From NCBI GenBank assembly GCA_019454045.1, contig SKCR01051202.1:1-64000 (forward strand): DNA of 64,000 nt. Reading direction: 5' to 3'. Shown here piece after piece: positions 44,586 to 57,373 of the stretch. Both the position numbers and the translations under genes were made by a program. The DNA is from Zanthoxylum bungeanum. Its lineage: Eukaryota; Streptophyta; Magnoliopsida; Sapindales; Rutaceae. The notes beneath the pieces were generated by a model. That model saw only the letters and a program-made list of their open reading frames with translations. It ran no database searches and had not been told where the DNA came from. Numbering within the stretch: position 1 is the first letter of the stretch; each line of letters begins with the position of its first letter.

Positions 44586-46283
44586 TGTTAGACAATTATG
44601 ACCCATAGCGTCACTATTTGTACAGATCATGGTGTTTTTGTACAAATTAACTATGTGACAAAGGAGATTGCACTCTTATTATTTGTGATTAGATCACCTA
44701 GATATATAAATGATAGGATGTCCCTATGATTTGTTCCTGGACGGAGAATGATATGAGACAGTATCAGTCCACGAAGGTTAAATCATTAAATATCCATAGT
44801 CAGAGTATTATTGAGATTGGACATCGATAAATACGTAAAAGACTAGTATTACATTTGTGCGTGTTGTGAGGGCACAATGACATAGTTCTCATATATTTAG
44901 TTATAGGATACTCATGCAAGTGTAATAGGAGGTTGTGTTTTACCGATGGTACGGGAAACAGCTTCGCTCTGGATAGACCCCCTAGGAATTCCATTGGTAG
45001 TATGACTATGTGTCTATGGAAGTCCGAAATCAGGGTAGGTGTATTTGGTCTTAACTTGAGACTTGCACCGCTAATACTTGCGACAATCAATATACTTTGG
45101 TTGCGGTCGTCTAGGACTTTAACAGGTTCTGTGTTGTAAATCGGTACAAACGTAGTACTAGGTACTTACTTGTTCGGATAGTTCGACGACCGTATTTACT
45201 GGCAATATATCTGGGGATCTCATGGGTCGCTTCCCGAAGATTCACCGATGATGTATGACTCGCACATTATTAATCTGGGATTAATAAGATGAGAGAGAAA
45301 ATTAATCTAGGATTAATTACGGAGATATTTTATCTTGGATAAAATATCAATTAAAGAGAGAGAACGATTAATTTGGAATTAATCGATAAAATAATATATT
45401 CGATATATTATGTGAAATTGGATTTCGACGCGGAATTGAAATTAGATTTTAATTCGGGCGAACGAGTTAATTTAGAATTAATTCGTTAGCGACGTGAATA
45501 GTGATTTCGCTAGGCATAATCATTTAATTACGTCGCAACGGAAAATTCATTAATTTGGAATTAGCGAACCCGAGCCCGATAGTGTTTGCAAGCGCATTCG
45601 CATTTCGAATTCGAGTGCGGCACACAAGTCACATCAAGCGTCAAATCGCTAGTCACATCAAGCATCAAATCACATGTCACTTTGAGTGATGTGACAATTT
45701 GATTGATTGATGTAGTAGTTGGAAAGCATTTAATTGATTTTGCTTTTGACTTTTGCTTTTTTGAAATTTGTAAAGGGTTTCGGTATTTGTTTTTTTGCAA
45801 AACAAATATATAAAACACCTTTTACATTTTCTTTCTCTCTCTCTCCCAATCGGTTTCTAAGAAACCTTTACTTCCATCCACTTCTCTCTCGGCTTTGAGC
45901 CGTTTCTCCTCCTCCTTCTTCTTCTTCAGATCTTGGCTTGGCTGTGAGAAGCAAAGAAGAAGACAAGGTGCTAGCACACAAATGGGTTAATACAAAGGTG
46001 ATAGGGCAGTGAACACATGTGCATGGAATCATTTTGAAGCTTGAAGCTTGGAGCTTCAATGGAGGTCATTAATGGCCGAATCTTGGAGGAGTAAAAGAGA
46101 TCAAAACCGAGCAGTCCACTGCAAGGAGAAGCCACTGCCGTGACCTTTTGGGGAACTTGAAGGCTTGTGTTCTTCGCGTCGCAAGATTTGTTCATTGTGA
46201 GTATGTTTCCGCCATTCTCCTTTGTGTATTCACATGCGTTTTTGTGCTTGATTTCATTCTTGGGACCTAATTAGAAACCAATA
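44586..46283 (+). repeat. Copia family A 5' LTR, unit 2 (internally deleted)
   Basis: 1698 bp. Same start as the 38892 copy; about 370 bp are deleted at 45135 (TTCTGTG joined to TTGTAAATCGG). The end base is mutated (ACCAATA instead of ACCAACA). Confidence 0.9.
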
Positions 46284-46284
46284 A

Positions 46285-46296
46285 TGGTATCAGAGC
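46285..46296 (+). other. Primer binding site (initiator tRNA-Met), family A unit 2
   Basis: TGGTATCAGAGC following the LTR. Confidence 0.9.
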
Positions 46297-48840
46297 TTAT
46301 ATCAAACATGAAAGTTTTAGGGTTTAAAATTGGGCAAAATCAATTTGGGCATGAATTGGTTAAATTGTTTGATTAAGTATGCTTGAATGAGGTTGAATTG
46401 AAGTTATGCATGATCAATTTCAAGAAAATTGGATTGGATCAATTTTCCAAAAACCTTTGGCTTGGTCGAAAATGGATAAACCCTAATTGTTCTGGTAATT
46501 TTTGTTTTTTGATCATTGGATGACTTAAAACAATTGGCTAATGTTGATTTGAGGTTTAATTTGATTGAATTTTGAATTGAACAAATTTTTCCCCAAATTA
46601 TGGCTTGGCCGAATTCATAGTGATATAAAAATTCATGGTGATTTTTTTTTATTTTGATTCATTGGATGAGTTGAAATGATTTGGGAAATGATGATTGTGG
46701 ATTCAATTGGATTGAAACCAGATTGGATTGAAAAACCCATAATTGCCGAGAAGGATTGAAGCATGAAAATGGGTTTGATTTTGATTAAATTGTGTTGGAC
46801 ACTATTTGATGTTAAAGTGCATGATTAATTAGGCTAATTGATGTTTTAGAAATGTTAATTGGGTGATTAATTGTGTATTACACTTAGGTTAATTAATTGT
46901 GGAATTTGGAATTTTATAAGTTAATTAATTGGGTTTAAATTGGATTTGGGCCTTAAAGGTTGTAATTGGGCTTTTGGGCTTGGTTGTACCAAGTTAGGTT
47001 TATGCCAATTTGGTTGGATCCAATTGGGCCCAAAACCGCATCCATAAAGTCCAATTATGACTTAATGGACCTTAATTATTTAATTGGGCCTAATGGGCCA
47101 AAATTGATTTATGGGCTTAGGGGGTAAATCCCGGATTGGATTTTGGTTATTGGTTTTGACCCGAGTTGACCAAAAGTCCACGCCTTAAAGAAATTAATTA
47201 AAAGCCCATTGTAATTTAATTAAATAAACATTAGATTTTAATTGGGCTTTGAGACCCATAACGATTGAATTTGGAATTTAAGTCGTAAAGGTTCGTTAAT
47301 AAAGTGTAATATTTAATTTGGAATTAAATAGTGAATTAGTATTAATTACAAATTGAATTGGATTTAATTTTGTAGTTTAATTTAATTCAGGAATTCGTAC
47401 TTTGAGTACTTATTCGCAAAACGAGTTTGACTCGAGCAAAATCAAATTGTTGTTTGAACATGGATGATCACTAATTATCAGATTAATTAATTGGATTAGA
47501 TTGATTGATAACATGCTTGTGTGAATACATGGTTGTGATGCATGAATAATGTATATCAAATGGATATTAGATTGGTGGGGCAATTTTAGAAATTGTTGTA
47601 ATAAATTTGATTTATTAATTGGACCTGCGTGTCTAGCCTTATCACCTCTATACTCTTTGTATTCTCTTCTCACCTATTCCCCTCAATGTAAATGAGGTTT
47701 CTTTAGAAGTGTAGTGTAACGGGTAGAAGTAAATACTCCTGCTAGCAGCAGAGAGGAAAATGAGAGATTTGATCTAGGATCAATGTGTAAAGTTTCCATC
47801 CGCATATCATTATTATTTTATTCATATGGGCTTTATTATGTGTTTAGAATGCATGTTTAAGGGTGTATGATGATGATACCTTAATAAAGATAATAAATTG
47901 GTTGCCAATTTGCACGCGAAAAACCCTCGCAAAATATTAAGCGTTTTTCCTTCCATTGAGTGATTATCACTCAAGATCCAAGACAAGCATCGGCTTTTTG
48001 GCCAAAGTCAAGGCCTTTGTCCATCGAGGATGTGTTTGAATCACGAGAGCTTTGTTCCATATTGGTATCTTGTCAAAGTTCTGGTTTGTTGGCCAAAGTC
48101 AAGACCACTTCTTGTCCATCGACATTGTTTACGAAGCTTTCCATGGTCAATGGGTCGCGCTTAACTAGGATCACTAAGTTTGTTGAGCCAAAGCCAAGGC
48201 TTAGTTGATTCAGAGGAAAAAGGTTAGGTAATATATTGGATATATTGGCATATATAAGATATATGTTTCGGACTTGGATGTCCCCCTATTGGATCTAGGA
48301 ATTGGATTGGATCCAATTGATCTTAGAGATCTACCTAGTTAATTATCATACAATTTGTTGGCCAAAGTCAAGATTGTGTGATATTTAACGGGATCCTAGC
48401 CCACTAGGAAACAAGGTTTCCCAAGTACTCGACAGAAGGTTAGAGGCTCGCCGAAAAATAGTGGGAGGAAAGAATTGAATTTGCAATATTCGTTTAATTA
48501 CTTGCCATACGCGCTCATTCAAATATCATTCGTCATATAAATTAATATATTAGTTGGACTAATATTTAATTGTTGTTTTAATTAAAGCAGTTGGACTGTA
48601 TTATAGTTGATTATATAATTGGATTATAGTAATCAATATATTTGAATTAATTAATTTCAATTTACAGTTGATTTTATAATTGGATTATAGTAATCAATGT
48701 AATTGAGGTTAATTAATTTAAATTATATTTGATTATATAGTTGGACTATAATAATCATTATAATACATAGTACCACAAATCGTTGATTAAATAGTTGGAC
48801 TATTAGAATCAAGATAAATGAAAAATTAGTGTTTAAAACA
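46297..48840 (+). other. Long untranslated leader of the plus-strand copia element
   Basis: 2.5 kb without a convincing ORF. It contains repeated TTGGCCAAAGTCAAG motifs (47998, 48089, 48358; a degenerate one at 48183) and a series of TGG-loop hairpins (48547-48812). The 47610-47700 stretch (ACCTGCGTGTCTAGCCTTATC) matches the inverse of 56060-56150 in the facing element, confirming the same lineage. Confidence 0.75.
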
Positions 48841-51390
48841 TAATCCTGGGTGAAAATGTATTTAAACGACTATATTTTTCAAATTGGGAATAAAGTTTCA
48901 GGATGGTCCTAGAAAATAATAAGTTACTTTATTTGATAAAATAACATATTATGCCTAAGCCCGGAGTTAAGCAAATAGTAGAGCATAATCTTTGGAAGAT
49001 CATGTAATGATAACTTTAGTGCTTAATCCATTATACTTGTCATATAGACTCCTTAATTTCTTTATCAGAACTAAGGATTAGATTCTTAAAGTATGATATT
49101 GAAATTGAAGGATCTTCATAAATCTATACTTAGATTTTAAAAGTAAATATTGCAATAATAAACTCTTGGAGAGTTAATGACTATTCTCAAGGAGACAAAG
49201 CTAAAGTTTGCAATAAGGCAAGTAGCGCAAGGCGCACCTTACTTCGATATTCCAGAATGCCAAGGCTTGGCCAAAGGCTTATGGAGTGTGGAAAAGAGCA
49301 AATGCAAAATCATTATAATCTTCTAGGAAGATAAAAGGACATATCCCAATAAGGAATTGAAGACGAGCAAGGCTCTGACTTCAAATATGTTTGTCATAAA
49401 TATGTTCACAACTAGTATTAAAATTGGATTTTAGATACTTAGTGTGGTACATAAATATATACTGATGTTCAGAATCTGCTATGAGCAGGATAATGACATC
49501 AATTGAGATTATATCTGCGAATTGTAAACGAGACGAAAGTCGCTATTTTAACCGTAGATACTTAAGTTTAGGAACTACCCTTTGGGTATGTACGTAAATT
49601 AGGAAACTGTTATAATGTAACTAGTTTGACTAGAAACATTATCTCTATATCATTGTATAATCCGTTGCGGATGAACCTTTATATTCTAGAACACTAAAGT
49701 GTTTTATTATATAAAGATGATATTGAGATAAACACATTAGATGTGAATAACAGCATTTATATTTTGAATATAAATAAAATCTCAAACATATAACATGACA
49801 AACAAATAGTTCAAAACTGATTTAATCAGTTGAAACTTGTATGTGGCATTGTTTTCTGGGACACAATTTAAACAAGACTCGTATATCCACACTTTTGAAG
49901 AGTGGGTACTAGGACTGATTTGATTCTAATCAAATAAAGTCTACGAATCTAGTTTATTGGGCAAAGTGCCTAAAATACTATTTACTTGGTAAAAGTGCCA
50001 CTGCCACCGACCTGTTAGCCCTACTTCATAGTGAAGCAAGTGGGCCCATGTCTAGCTAGGCTAGAAGTGGATATGAATATTTCGTGACCATACACGGATG
50101 TGGCATCGCGTTATGGTTATGTGTTTCTTTTGAAACACAAATCGGAAACTTTCATAGTTTCGACACGAAATAGACAAACAGATCGGCTAAAGTATTAAAC
50201 CGTCACGGTAAGACCGTAATGGAAAATACTTAAGCAATAAGTTTCTCGTATACTAGAAAGAGTATAGTATTCTTTCAAAGAGGACTCCTCCAGAAACACG
50301 TCAGTTTGACGGTGTGTCCGAACAGGATTAACCGAATTTTGTTAGACATGATAAGGTTAATCACGAGTCGCTTTGAGCTACCATTTCCTTCAATGGATAA
50401 GCTTTAACAGTGTAAGAACTTATTTTGAATAAGGTTCCATTAAAATCTGTTTGACAGATATCATATTAAATATGAACGGGAAAAGAAACTGGGTTTCTCA
50501 TTCCTGTTAAATTTGGGTATGCTAGGCATACGTTTGGATGATACCAAACAAGAACCCAAATTGGATAAGTGTCAAATGTAAGTTATCCTAGGGATACCAT
50601 AAGTATTGTACTTATACACCTCACAAGAGAACAATTAGATTGTTGCTCACCATGCGGTTTTCCTAAGAAGGAATACCGATATGCAGTGGTAAGTGGGAAG
50701 ATAGTAAAACTCGATGAAAAATCAGAGTAATACTGTCCAAGGCACCGAATCTTAATGGAACATAAATAGTTCATCAAGGATGAAACTATACCATTAATCT
50801 TCGAATACACAAGAACCGCGTAGGTCGGAGAGAGTCGGAAAACAACCTGGGGTATGGTTTTCTGATCTCACCACATAAAGATGTCAATCTTTTGAGGAAT
50901 ACCAACTGACTACGTATGAGGAAGTGATACAAGGTATCGACTCCCTATTATGGCAAAATGCCATAAAGTCCGAAGTGGATTCCATGTATACCAACTATGT
51001 TTAGACACTAGTTGATGTACCGCAAGGCATTGTGCCTATTGGTACTATATAAGTCTTCAAGGAAGACATACATGGATGGCAACATACCAACGTATAAAGC
51101 TAGGCTTTTAGCGAAAAGGTATCTTTATCAACATTGTGTCGATTATGATTCAACCTTTTACCTGTTGCCACGATAAATCCGTTTGGATAATGTTTGCTAA
51201 TGCTGCATGTTTCGTTTATGAAATGTGGCAGCTGGATGCCAAAACCGCTTTCCTTAACGGAAACCTTTCGGAGGATGTTTACAACATCTTGACGGTTTTG
51301 TCGAACCAAAACAAGCAAACTAGGTTTGCAGGTTATTCTATCCATAGATGGATTGAAGCAAGCATTAATTTCTTAGAATTATCGTTTTGA
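48841..51390 (+). pseudogene. Decayed copia gag-pol (plus arm), truncated in RT
   Basis: Recognisable pieces, often with frame changes: GENVF-like gag start near 48846; pre-integrase CGTATATCCAC region near 49880; an integrase-like stretch near 50040-50330 corresponding to the facing element's CGPMSSQARGGYEYF part; and RT with QLDAKTAFLNGNLSEDVY at about 51230-51285. It ends inside RT at about 51390, where the opposite-strand element begins. No 3' LTR. Confidence 0.7.
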
Positions 51391-52845
51391 TGTAATCATA
51401 ATGGTGTATGATTTAATTCGAAAATATCTTCCTTTGCTGTTCTTAGAATTACCTGTTACCCCTAATCCAATTAGGAATTTTCGGATCCAAACTGCTTCCT
51501 TTGCTGCTTCGGCTGCAGCAATATACTCCACTTCTGTTGTTGAATCGGCAATAGTATCTTGCTTGGAAGATTTCCAGCTCACTGCTCCGTTATTCAAACA
51601 AAATATGTACCCGGATTGCGACTTGTAGTCGTCTTTATCGGTTTGGAAACTTGCATCGGTATACCCAGTTACCTCAAGTTCTCCATCTCTATAGATTAAG
51701 AAAGCATCCTTAGTTCGTCTAAGATACTTAAAGATGTTATTAACTGCCATCCAATGACCATCACTTGGATCGGCCTGATAACGACTACACATGCTCAAAG
51801 TATAGGAGACATCAGGTCGCGTACATATAATGGCATACATGATCGATCCGACTACCGAGGCGAACGGTATCTGACTCATGTTGTCTCTCTCATCTTGAGT
51901 TTTAGGACACATGTCCTTAGATAGATAGACACCATGTGACACAGGCAACAGTCCCCTCTTGGACTGATCCATGTTGAATCTCTTCAACACTTTGTCAATG
52001 TACATGCTCTGGGAGAGTCCAAGCAGCTTTCTAGATCTATCCCGGTAGATCTTTATTCCTAGAATATAGGCTGCTTCTCCCAGATCTTTCATGGAGAATT
52101 TTAATGAAAGCCAAGCCTTCACCGATGTTAACATGGGAATGTCATTGCCTATAAGCAATACATCGTCAACATAAAGGACAATAAAAGTAAGTGCTCTCCC
52201 ACTAACCTTCTTGTATACACAAGGATAAACTTCATTTTGAATGAAATCATATTCTTTTATGATCTCATCAAAACATTGGTTCCATGACCGCGATGCTTGC
52301 TTCAGTCCATAAATGGACTGATTTAACTTACAAACCTTGTTTGCAAGTTTAGTCACGATAAAACCGTCAGGCTGTTGCATATTAACATCCTCCAAAAGGT
52401 TTCCGTTAAGGAAAGCGGTTTTAACGTCCATCTGCCATATCTCATAATCGAAATATGCAGCAATAGCAAGCATTATCTGAATGGATTTAATCATGGCAAC
52501 GGGTGAGAAAGTTTCGTCGTAATCGACACCATGTCGTTGACGATACCCCTTCGCTACAAGCCTAGCTTTGTACGTTTGTACGTTGCCATCCATGTCGGTC
52601 TTCTTCTTGAAGATCTATTTGCAACCAATAGGCTTTACGCCTTCTGGTGCATCAACTAGTGTCCAAACTTGGTTGGTGTATATGGAATCCATTTTAGACT
52701 TCATGGCTTCTTGCCATAAAGCGGAATCAATATCTTGTATCGCTTCCTCATACGTAGCCGGTTCAGTATCCTCAATGAGATTAATATCTACATGAGGTGA
52801 GATCAGAAACCCATACCTCTCAGGTTGTATCCTGACTCTCTCCAA
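51379..52845 (-). pseudogene. Copia RT and RNase H (minus arm), 3' truncated
   Basis: The 404-codon open frame from 52593 holds the RT finger/palm (YKARLVAKGYRQRHGVDY, MDVKTAFLNGNL), the active site YVDDVLLIG, RT connection and most of RNase H (GYTDASF, TTEVEYIAAAEAAKEAVWI). The upstream part (52845-52615) is in the same frame and ends in a stop exactly where the family has a Trp codon (TGG to TAG), just before MDGNVQTY. The last RNase H segment, including the final catalytic Asp region, is missing: the frame runs into unrelated bases at about 51400. Confidence 0.85.
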
Positions 52846-52959
52846 CCTACGCGGTCCTTGTGTGATAGAAGATTGTGGTACAGTCTCATCCTGGATGGAC
52901 TGTTCTTGTTCCGTTGAGGATTCTATGCCAGGAACAGTATCACTCCGATTTTCATCGAG

Positions 52960-53912
52960 TTATACTTTCTTCCCAATAACCACTGCATTTAGGAATTCCT
53001 TCTCAAGGAAAACCGCATGTAGAGCAACAAATACTTTGTTCTCTCGTGGGTGATAGAAGTAATATCCTTTGGTTTCCCTAGGATATCCTACCAATAGGAA
53101 TTTATCCGACTTGGGCTCAAGTTTGGTACCTTCCAAACATTGACGTATGCCCAGCATCCCCAAATCTTCAGGAATGAGAAACCCGGTTTCTTTCCTGTCC
53201 ATATCTCATATGGTGTCTGTTGTACAGACTTTGACGGAACCTTATTCAAAATAAGAATTGCACTGTTTAATGCATATCCCCAGAAGGAAATAGGTAGCTC
53301 AGTGCGACTCATCATAGACCTTACCATGTCCAACAAAGTTCGTTTCTCCGTTCGGACACACCGTTTAATTGCGGTGTTCCAGGAGGAGTCCACTGTGAAA
53401 TAATGCCATATTCTTTCAAGTAATCTAGAAACTCATTGCTCAAGTATTCGCCACCACGGTCCGACCGTAATGTCTTTATTCTCTTGCCGGTCTGTTTTTC
53501 AACTTCGTGTCGAAACTCTTTGAATTTCTCAAAAGTTTTCGACTTGTGTTTCAAGATACACATAACCATAACGCGATGCATCATCCATAAAGGTTACGAA
53601 GTATTCGTATCCACCTCTAGCCTGGCTAGACATGGGCCCACAAACGTCACTATGAACGAGGGCTAACAGTTCGGTGGCGCATACACCTTTACCGCTAAAA
53701 GGTGATTTAGGCATTTTGCCTAATAAGCAAGATTCGCAGACGTCATATGAATTTGGATCAAATCCATCCAAGTACCCACTCTTCGAAAGTGTGGATATGC
53801 GAGTCTTGTTTATGTGTCCCAGACGACAGTGCCACATATAAGTTTCATTTTTATTACTTAGTTTGAGCCTTTTGTTTGTTACATTATATGTTTGAGATTG
53901 ATTTATATTCAA
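52960..53912 (-). pseudogene. Copia pre-integrase and integrase (frameshifted)
   Basis: 53912-53529 has the GAG-pre-integrase zinc module (HCRLGHIN, CESCLLGK) and the first integrase Asp region (LVHSDVCGPM, MDDASRY). 53584-53321 has RSDRGGEYLSNEF (second Asp) and GVSERRN (Glu). 53393-52960 holds the C-terminal GKKPGFSFLKIWGCWAYV and GYPRETKGYYFYHP parts. At least three frame changes. The catalytic residues themselves are all visible. Confidence 0.8.
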
Positions 53913-53984
53913 AATATAAAGACCATTATTAGCATCAGCAGAACATATCTCAAAATCATCTTTATAAACAAAACACCCAGTGTT

Positions 53985-54587
53985 TCAGAATACAAAAGTG
54001 TAACCGCATTGGGTCAAACAAGATACAGAGATAATACTCCTAGTCAAACTAGGTACATAATAACAATCATTAAGTTCAAGTACATGCCCCGAGGGCAGCT
54101 CTAAAACAAAAGTGCCAACTGTCAAAACGGCGACTGGTGCCCCATTTCCAACGCGTAGATCAATCTCCCCTGAGGCCACTCTCCTGCTAATCTGCAGATC
54201 CTGCACATCAGTACATATATGAGTACCACAACCAGAATCAAAAATCCAATTTTTTAAACTAGAAGTAGTCATGTTTATCTCTATAACAAACATACCTGAA
54301 GCCGGTGCCTTGCCCGCTTTAATCTCCTTCTGGAGCGCCTTGCACTCGCGGAAGTCACGCTTCCAGTGACCCCGCTTGCCGCACTGGAGGCAAACATCCT
54401 GAGATTTGTCCTTAGGCTTCCCAGAAGCCCTTGACGATTTGGCCTTGCCCTTTCCTTTATGCTTCTTCTTCTTCACACCTCCAGTCGCCTTGAGCCCAGC
54501 CCTCGACGTATGAGATGTCGAAGCAAAGTGCGCCTCGCGCTTGTTGCCCTTAAGCAGCTCTTTCTCAGCTTCCTTGAGAACCGACAA
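53985..54587 (-). pseudogene. Copia gag C-terminus and protease
   Basis: Lys/Ser-rich basic tail, then a zinc knuckle CLQCGKRGHWKRDF in which the last Cys position is Phe. The aspartic protease follows with IFDSGCGTHIC (DSG catalytic triad) and an ALTVGTF-like strand (here VLTVGTFVLELPSGHVLEL). A frame change separates it from upstream gag near 54590. Confidence 0.8.
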
Positions 54588-55144
54588 TAAGTCTCAAGAG
54601 TATCATCAGTGTTCATCAAATTATAGTTTATGATGAACTGTCTCCAAGTGTCGGGGAGAGATTGCAGGACCATATCTATGGTAATCTCAGCCTCAAAGAC
54701 TATCACCATCTTAGCTAGCTCATCTATGTCAGCAATCATCTGTGCCACATGGGACTCAACAGACATGCCTTCTGACAAACGCGAACGAAAGAACTTCTTT
54801 ACTAACTCATATCTCCGTGACCTATGGTTAGATCGGTGAAGATCTTGCAACCTTGCCAACATGTTATAGGGATCCAAGTCTCTGTTCTGTCGACGGAAAT
54901 GCTGAGTCATAGAAGCAAGCATAATAGACTGAGCAGTATCACAATCATCGCTGTGAGTCTTCCAAAGCTCCAGCTCAAGTAGCTCATCAGGTTTGGGCTT
55001 AGGCCCAAGAGGTCTCTGTATCGTATATAGTAGCCTATCGGCTCCAAGGACTATCCTTAGATTCATTTCCCAATCGGTAAAGTTCGTGCCCTTGAAGACA
55101 TTTTCACCCATGATAATGTCTCGGACATTTCCCTTTCCAGTCAT
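54473..55144 (-). pseudogene. Copia gag N-terminal domain
   Basis: ATG at 55144 opens MTGKGNVRDIIMGENVFKGT. Ty1/copia capsid motifs follow (FTDWEMNLRIVLGADRLLY, ARLQDLHR, VAQMIADIDELAKM, LPDTWRQFIINYNL). The true frame is lost near 54590, after which this frame is spurious. Confidence 0.85.
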
Positions 55145-57360
55145 CTTGGCTACGATAGTCCAACTATCTAGTCAATGATATTTGGGTACAGTCTAACTGT
55201 TACAAGAAAAATAACATTTTATTAGTCCAACTAAATAATTATGACGAAGTAAATTTGAAAGTGCGTAAAGCTAAGTATCTGAATGAAATTGCAAATTCAA
55301 TACTAGTCTCCCACTATTTTTCGGCGAGTCTCTAACCCTCTGTCGAGTACTCGGGAAACCTAGTTTCCTAGTGGGCTAGGATCCTGTTAAATAACACACA
55401 ACCTTGACTTTGGCCAACAAGCTGTATGAAACTTAACTAGGTAGATCTCGAAGATCAATTGGATCTCATCCAATTCCTAGATCCGGTAGGTGGACATCCA
55501 AGTCCGAAACATATATACAATATATATGCCAATATATCTAATATATTTTCCTAACCTTTTTCCTCTGAATCAACTAAGCCTTGGCTTTGCACAACAAGCT
55601 TAATGATTCCAGTTTAGCGGGACCCATTGACATGGAAAGATTCGTAATCAATGTCGATGGACAAGAATTGATCTTGACTTTGGCCAACAAATCACAACTT
55701 GGAAAAGACACCGATATAGAACAAAACTCTCATGATTCAAACACATCCTCAATTGACAAAGGTCTTGACTTTGGCCAACAAACTAATGCCAACTTTGGAT
55801 CTTGAGTGAGAATCACTCAACGGAAGGAAAAACGCTTAATATATTTTTGAGGGTTTTTCACGTAATTTGCAACCAATTAATTATCTTTGATTAGGTCTCA
55901 TCATACACCCTTAAGCATGCTTCTAAAACATCATAAAGCGCGTAAAGTAAATTACTAGCGATATGCGGATGGATATGTAACATATTGTTCCTAGAACAAA
56001 TCACCCCCTTTCCTCTCCCCAGATAGAACTATTCTATTCCTACCCAATTACATAATACAATAATAGAAACCTCATTTTCATTGAGGGGAATTAGGTGAGA
56101 AGAGAATACAAAGAGATAATAAAAGATAAGGCTGGACACGCAGGTCCAATTTATAAATTCCAAATTTACAATAATTTCCAAAATTACCCATTCCCTTCTA
56201 ATATCCATCCGATATACGCTATTCATTCATCACATTCATGTAATCATACAAGGCATGTATTACAACCAATCTAATCCAATTAATTAGTCTTTAATTATGT
56301 GACCATACAATGTTCAAACAATGATTTGATTTGCAAGAGTCAAACTCATTTAAGAATAAATACTCAAAGTAAGTATTCTTGAATTATATGAACTACAATT
56401 TTAAATCCAATTTATTTGTATTCAATACTAATTCCAAATTAAATACATACACTTATTTATTTGCCTTAAAGACTTGGATTCCAAATCCAATCTTAATGGG
56501 TCTCAAAGGCCCAATAACATCCAATGTCATTTTAATTAAAGTCCAATGGGCTTTTAATTGATTCTTAAGGCATGGGCTTTGGCCATAATGGATCAAACCC
56601 AAAATACCAAGGCCCAATAGGAATCACCATATTGCCAACAAATCAATTTAGGCCCATTAGGCCCAATTAAAATCTTTAAAGGGTCAAGTGATGTATTTGG
56701 ACTTAATGGAATTGGTTTTGGGCCCAAATGGATCAAATCCAAAAGTCCAAAACCAAACTTGGTCAAACCAAGCCCATTAGGCCCAAATACACACTTTTAG
56801 CCCAACTCATTTTAAAGGCATATATTAACATAATTATAATATTCCAAATATCACAATTATTTTAATTAAAGTGTATTAGCCATAATTAATTAATTAAACT
56901 CAATATTTCAAAAATATCAATTAACTTAATTAATCATGCTTAGTCCAATAATTCATGCTTAACACAAAATTAAGCCAAAACACATCATTGCATGCTTGAC
57001 ACAAATAAAAGCCTAAAATCATCATTTCATGCTCAACATGCACTTTGATTTTAACATGAAAATTATTGACATTGATTCTAATCAAATTAAACCAACTATC
57101 AACATTTAAACATGCATCTAAACATATTATTTCATGTTACAAAAAATAAAATCTGCACAGTGCACAGACAGTGAGATTCGGCCAACCTAACAAATTTTTA
57201 TTTTTTGTTGCTTTTGATTTATTTCAAATCTTATCATGCATAACTCTAAGTTATCATGTTGTAAACATACTCAAAGCATCAATTTGAAAAAATCATGCTC
57301 AAAATTTAAAAGCCCCAAATTTTAGGTCCAAGAACCCTAGAAATTTTCATGCTTAAATTA
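55145..57360 (-). other. Untranslated leader of the minus-strand copia element
   Basis: The inverse counterpart of 46297-48840. It contains the motif CTTGACTTTGGCCAA at 55403, 55673 and 55764 (degenerate at 55579) and TGG-loop hairpins near 55150-55240 (arms GATAGT/ACTATC). No gene. Confidence 0.75.
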
Positions 57361-57372
57361 GGCATGATACCA
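57361..57372 (-). other. Primer binding site-like sequence, family B
   Basis: Minus strand TGGTATCATGCC next to the LTR end; the first eight bases match the tRNA-Met site, the rest is diverged. Confidence 0.65.
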
Positions 57373-57373
57373 T

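Larger units (their letters stand above)
35072..47247. repeat. Large direct tandem segmental duplication
   Basis: Unit 1 is 35072-41897 (6826 bp) and unit 2 is 41898-47247 (5350 bp). Each unit begins with the 13-mer TTTGAGACCCATA, which appears a third time at 47248-47260. Both units hold, in order, LTR D (minus), SIRE-like gag (minus), LTR A (plus), primer site and leader. Unit 2 continues about 4.4 kb further into the leader than its counterpart only after the third 13-mer. Unit 2 lacks 36429-37556 and about 39441-39808 of unit 1; unit 1 lacks 27 bp present at 45536-45565. Other differences are scattered single bases. Confidence 0.9.

Noticed and set aside
35072..47247. Pure assembly artefact
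   Set aside because: The units differ by independent deletions (1128 bp, about 370 bp, 27 bp) and scattered substitutions, which favours a real duplication; long reads would settle it.
53140..53666. Plus-strand frames opposite the integrase
   Set aside because: Antisense shadows of the minus-strand copia pol.
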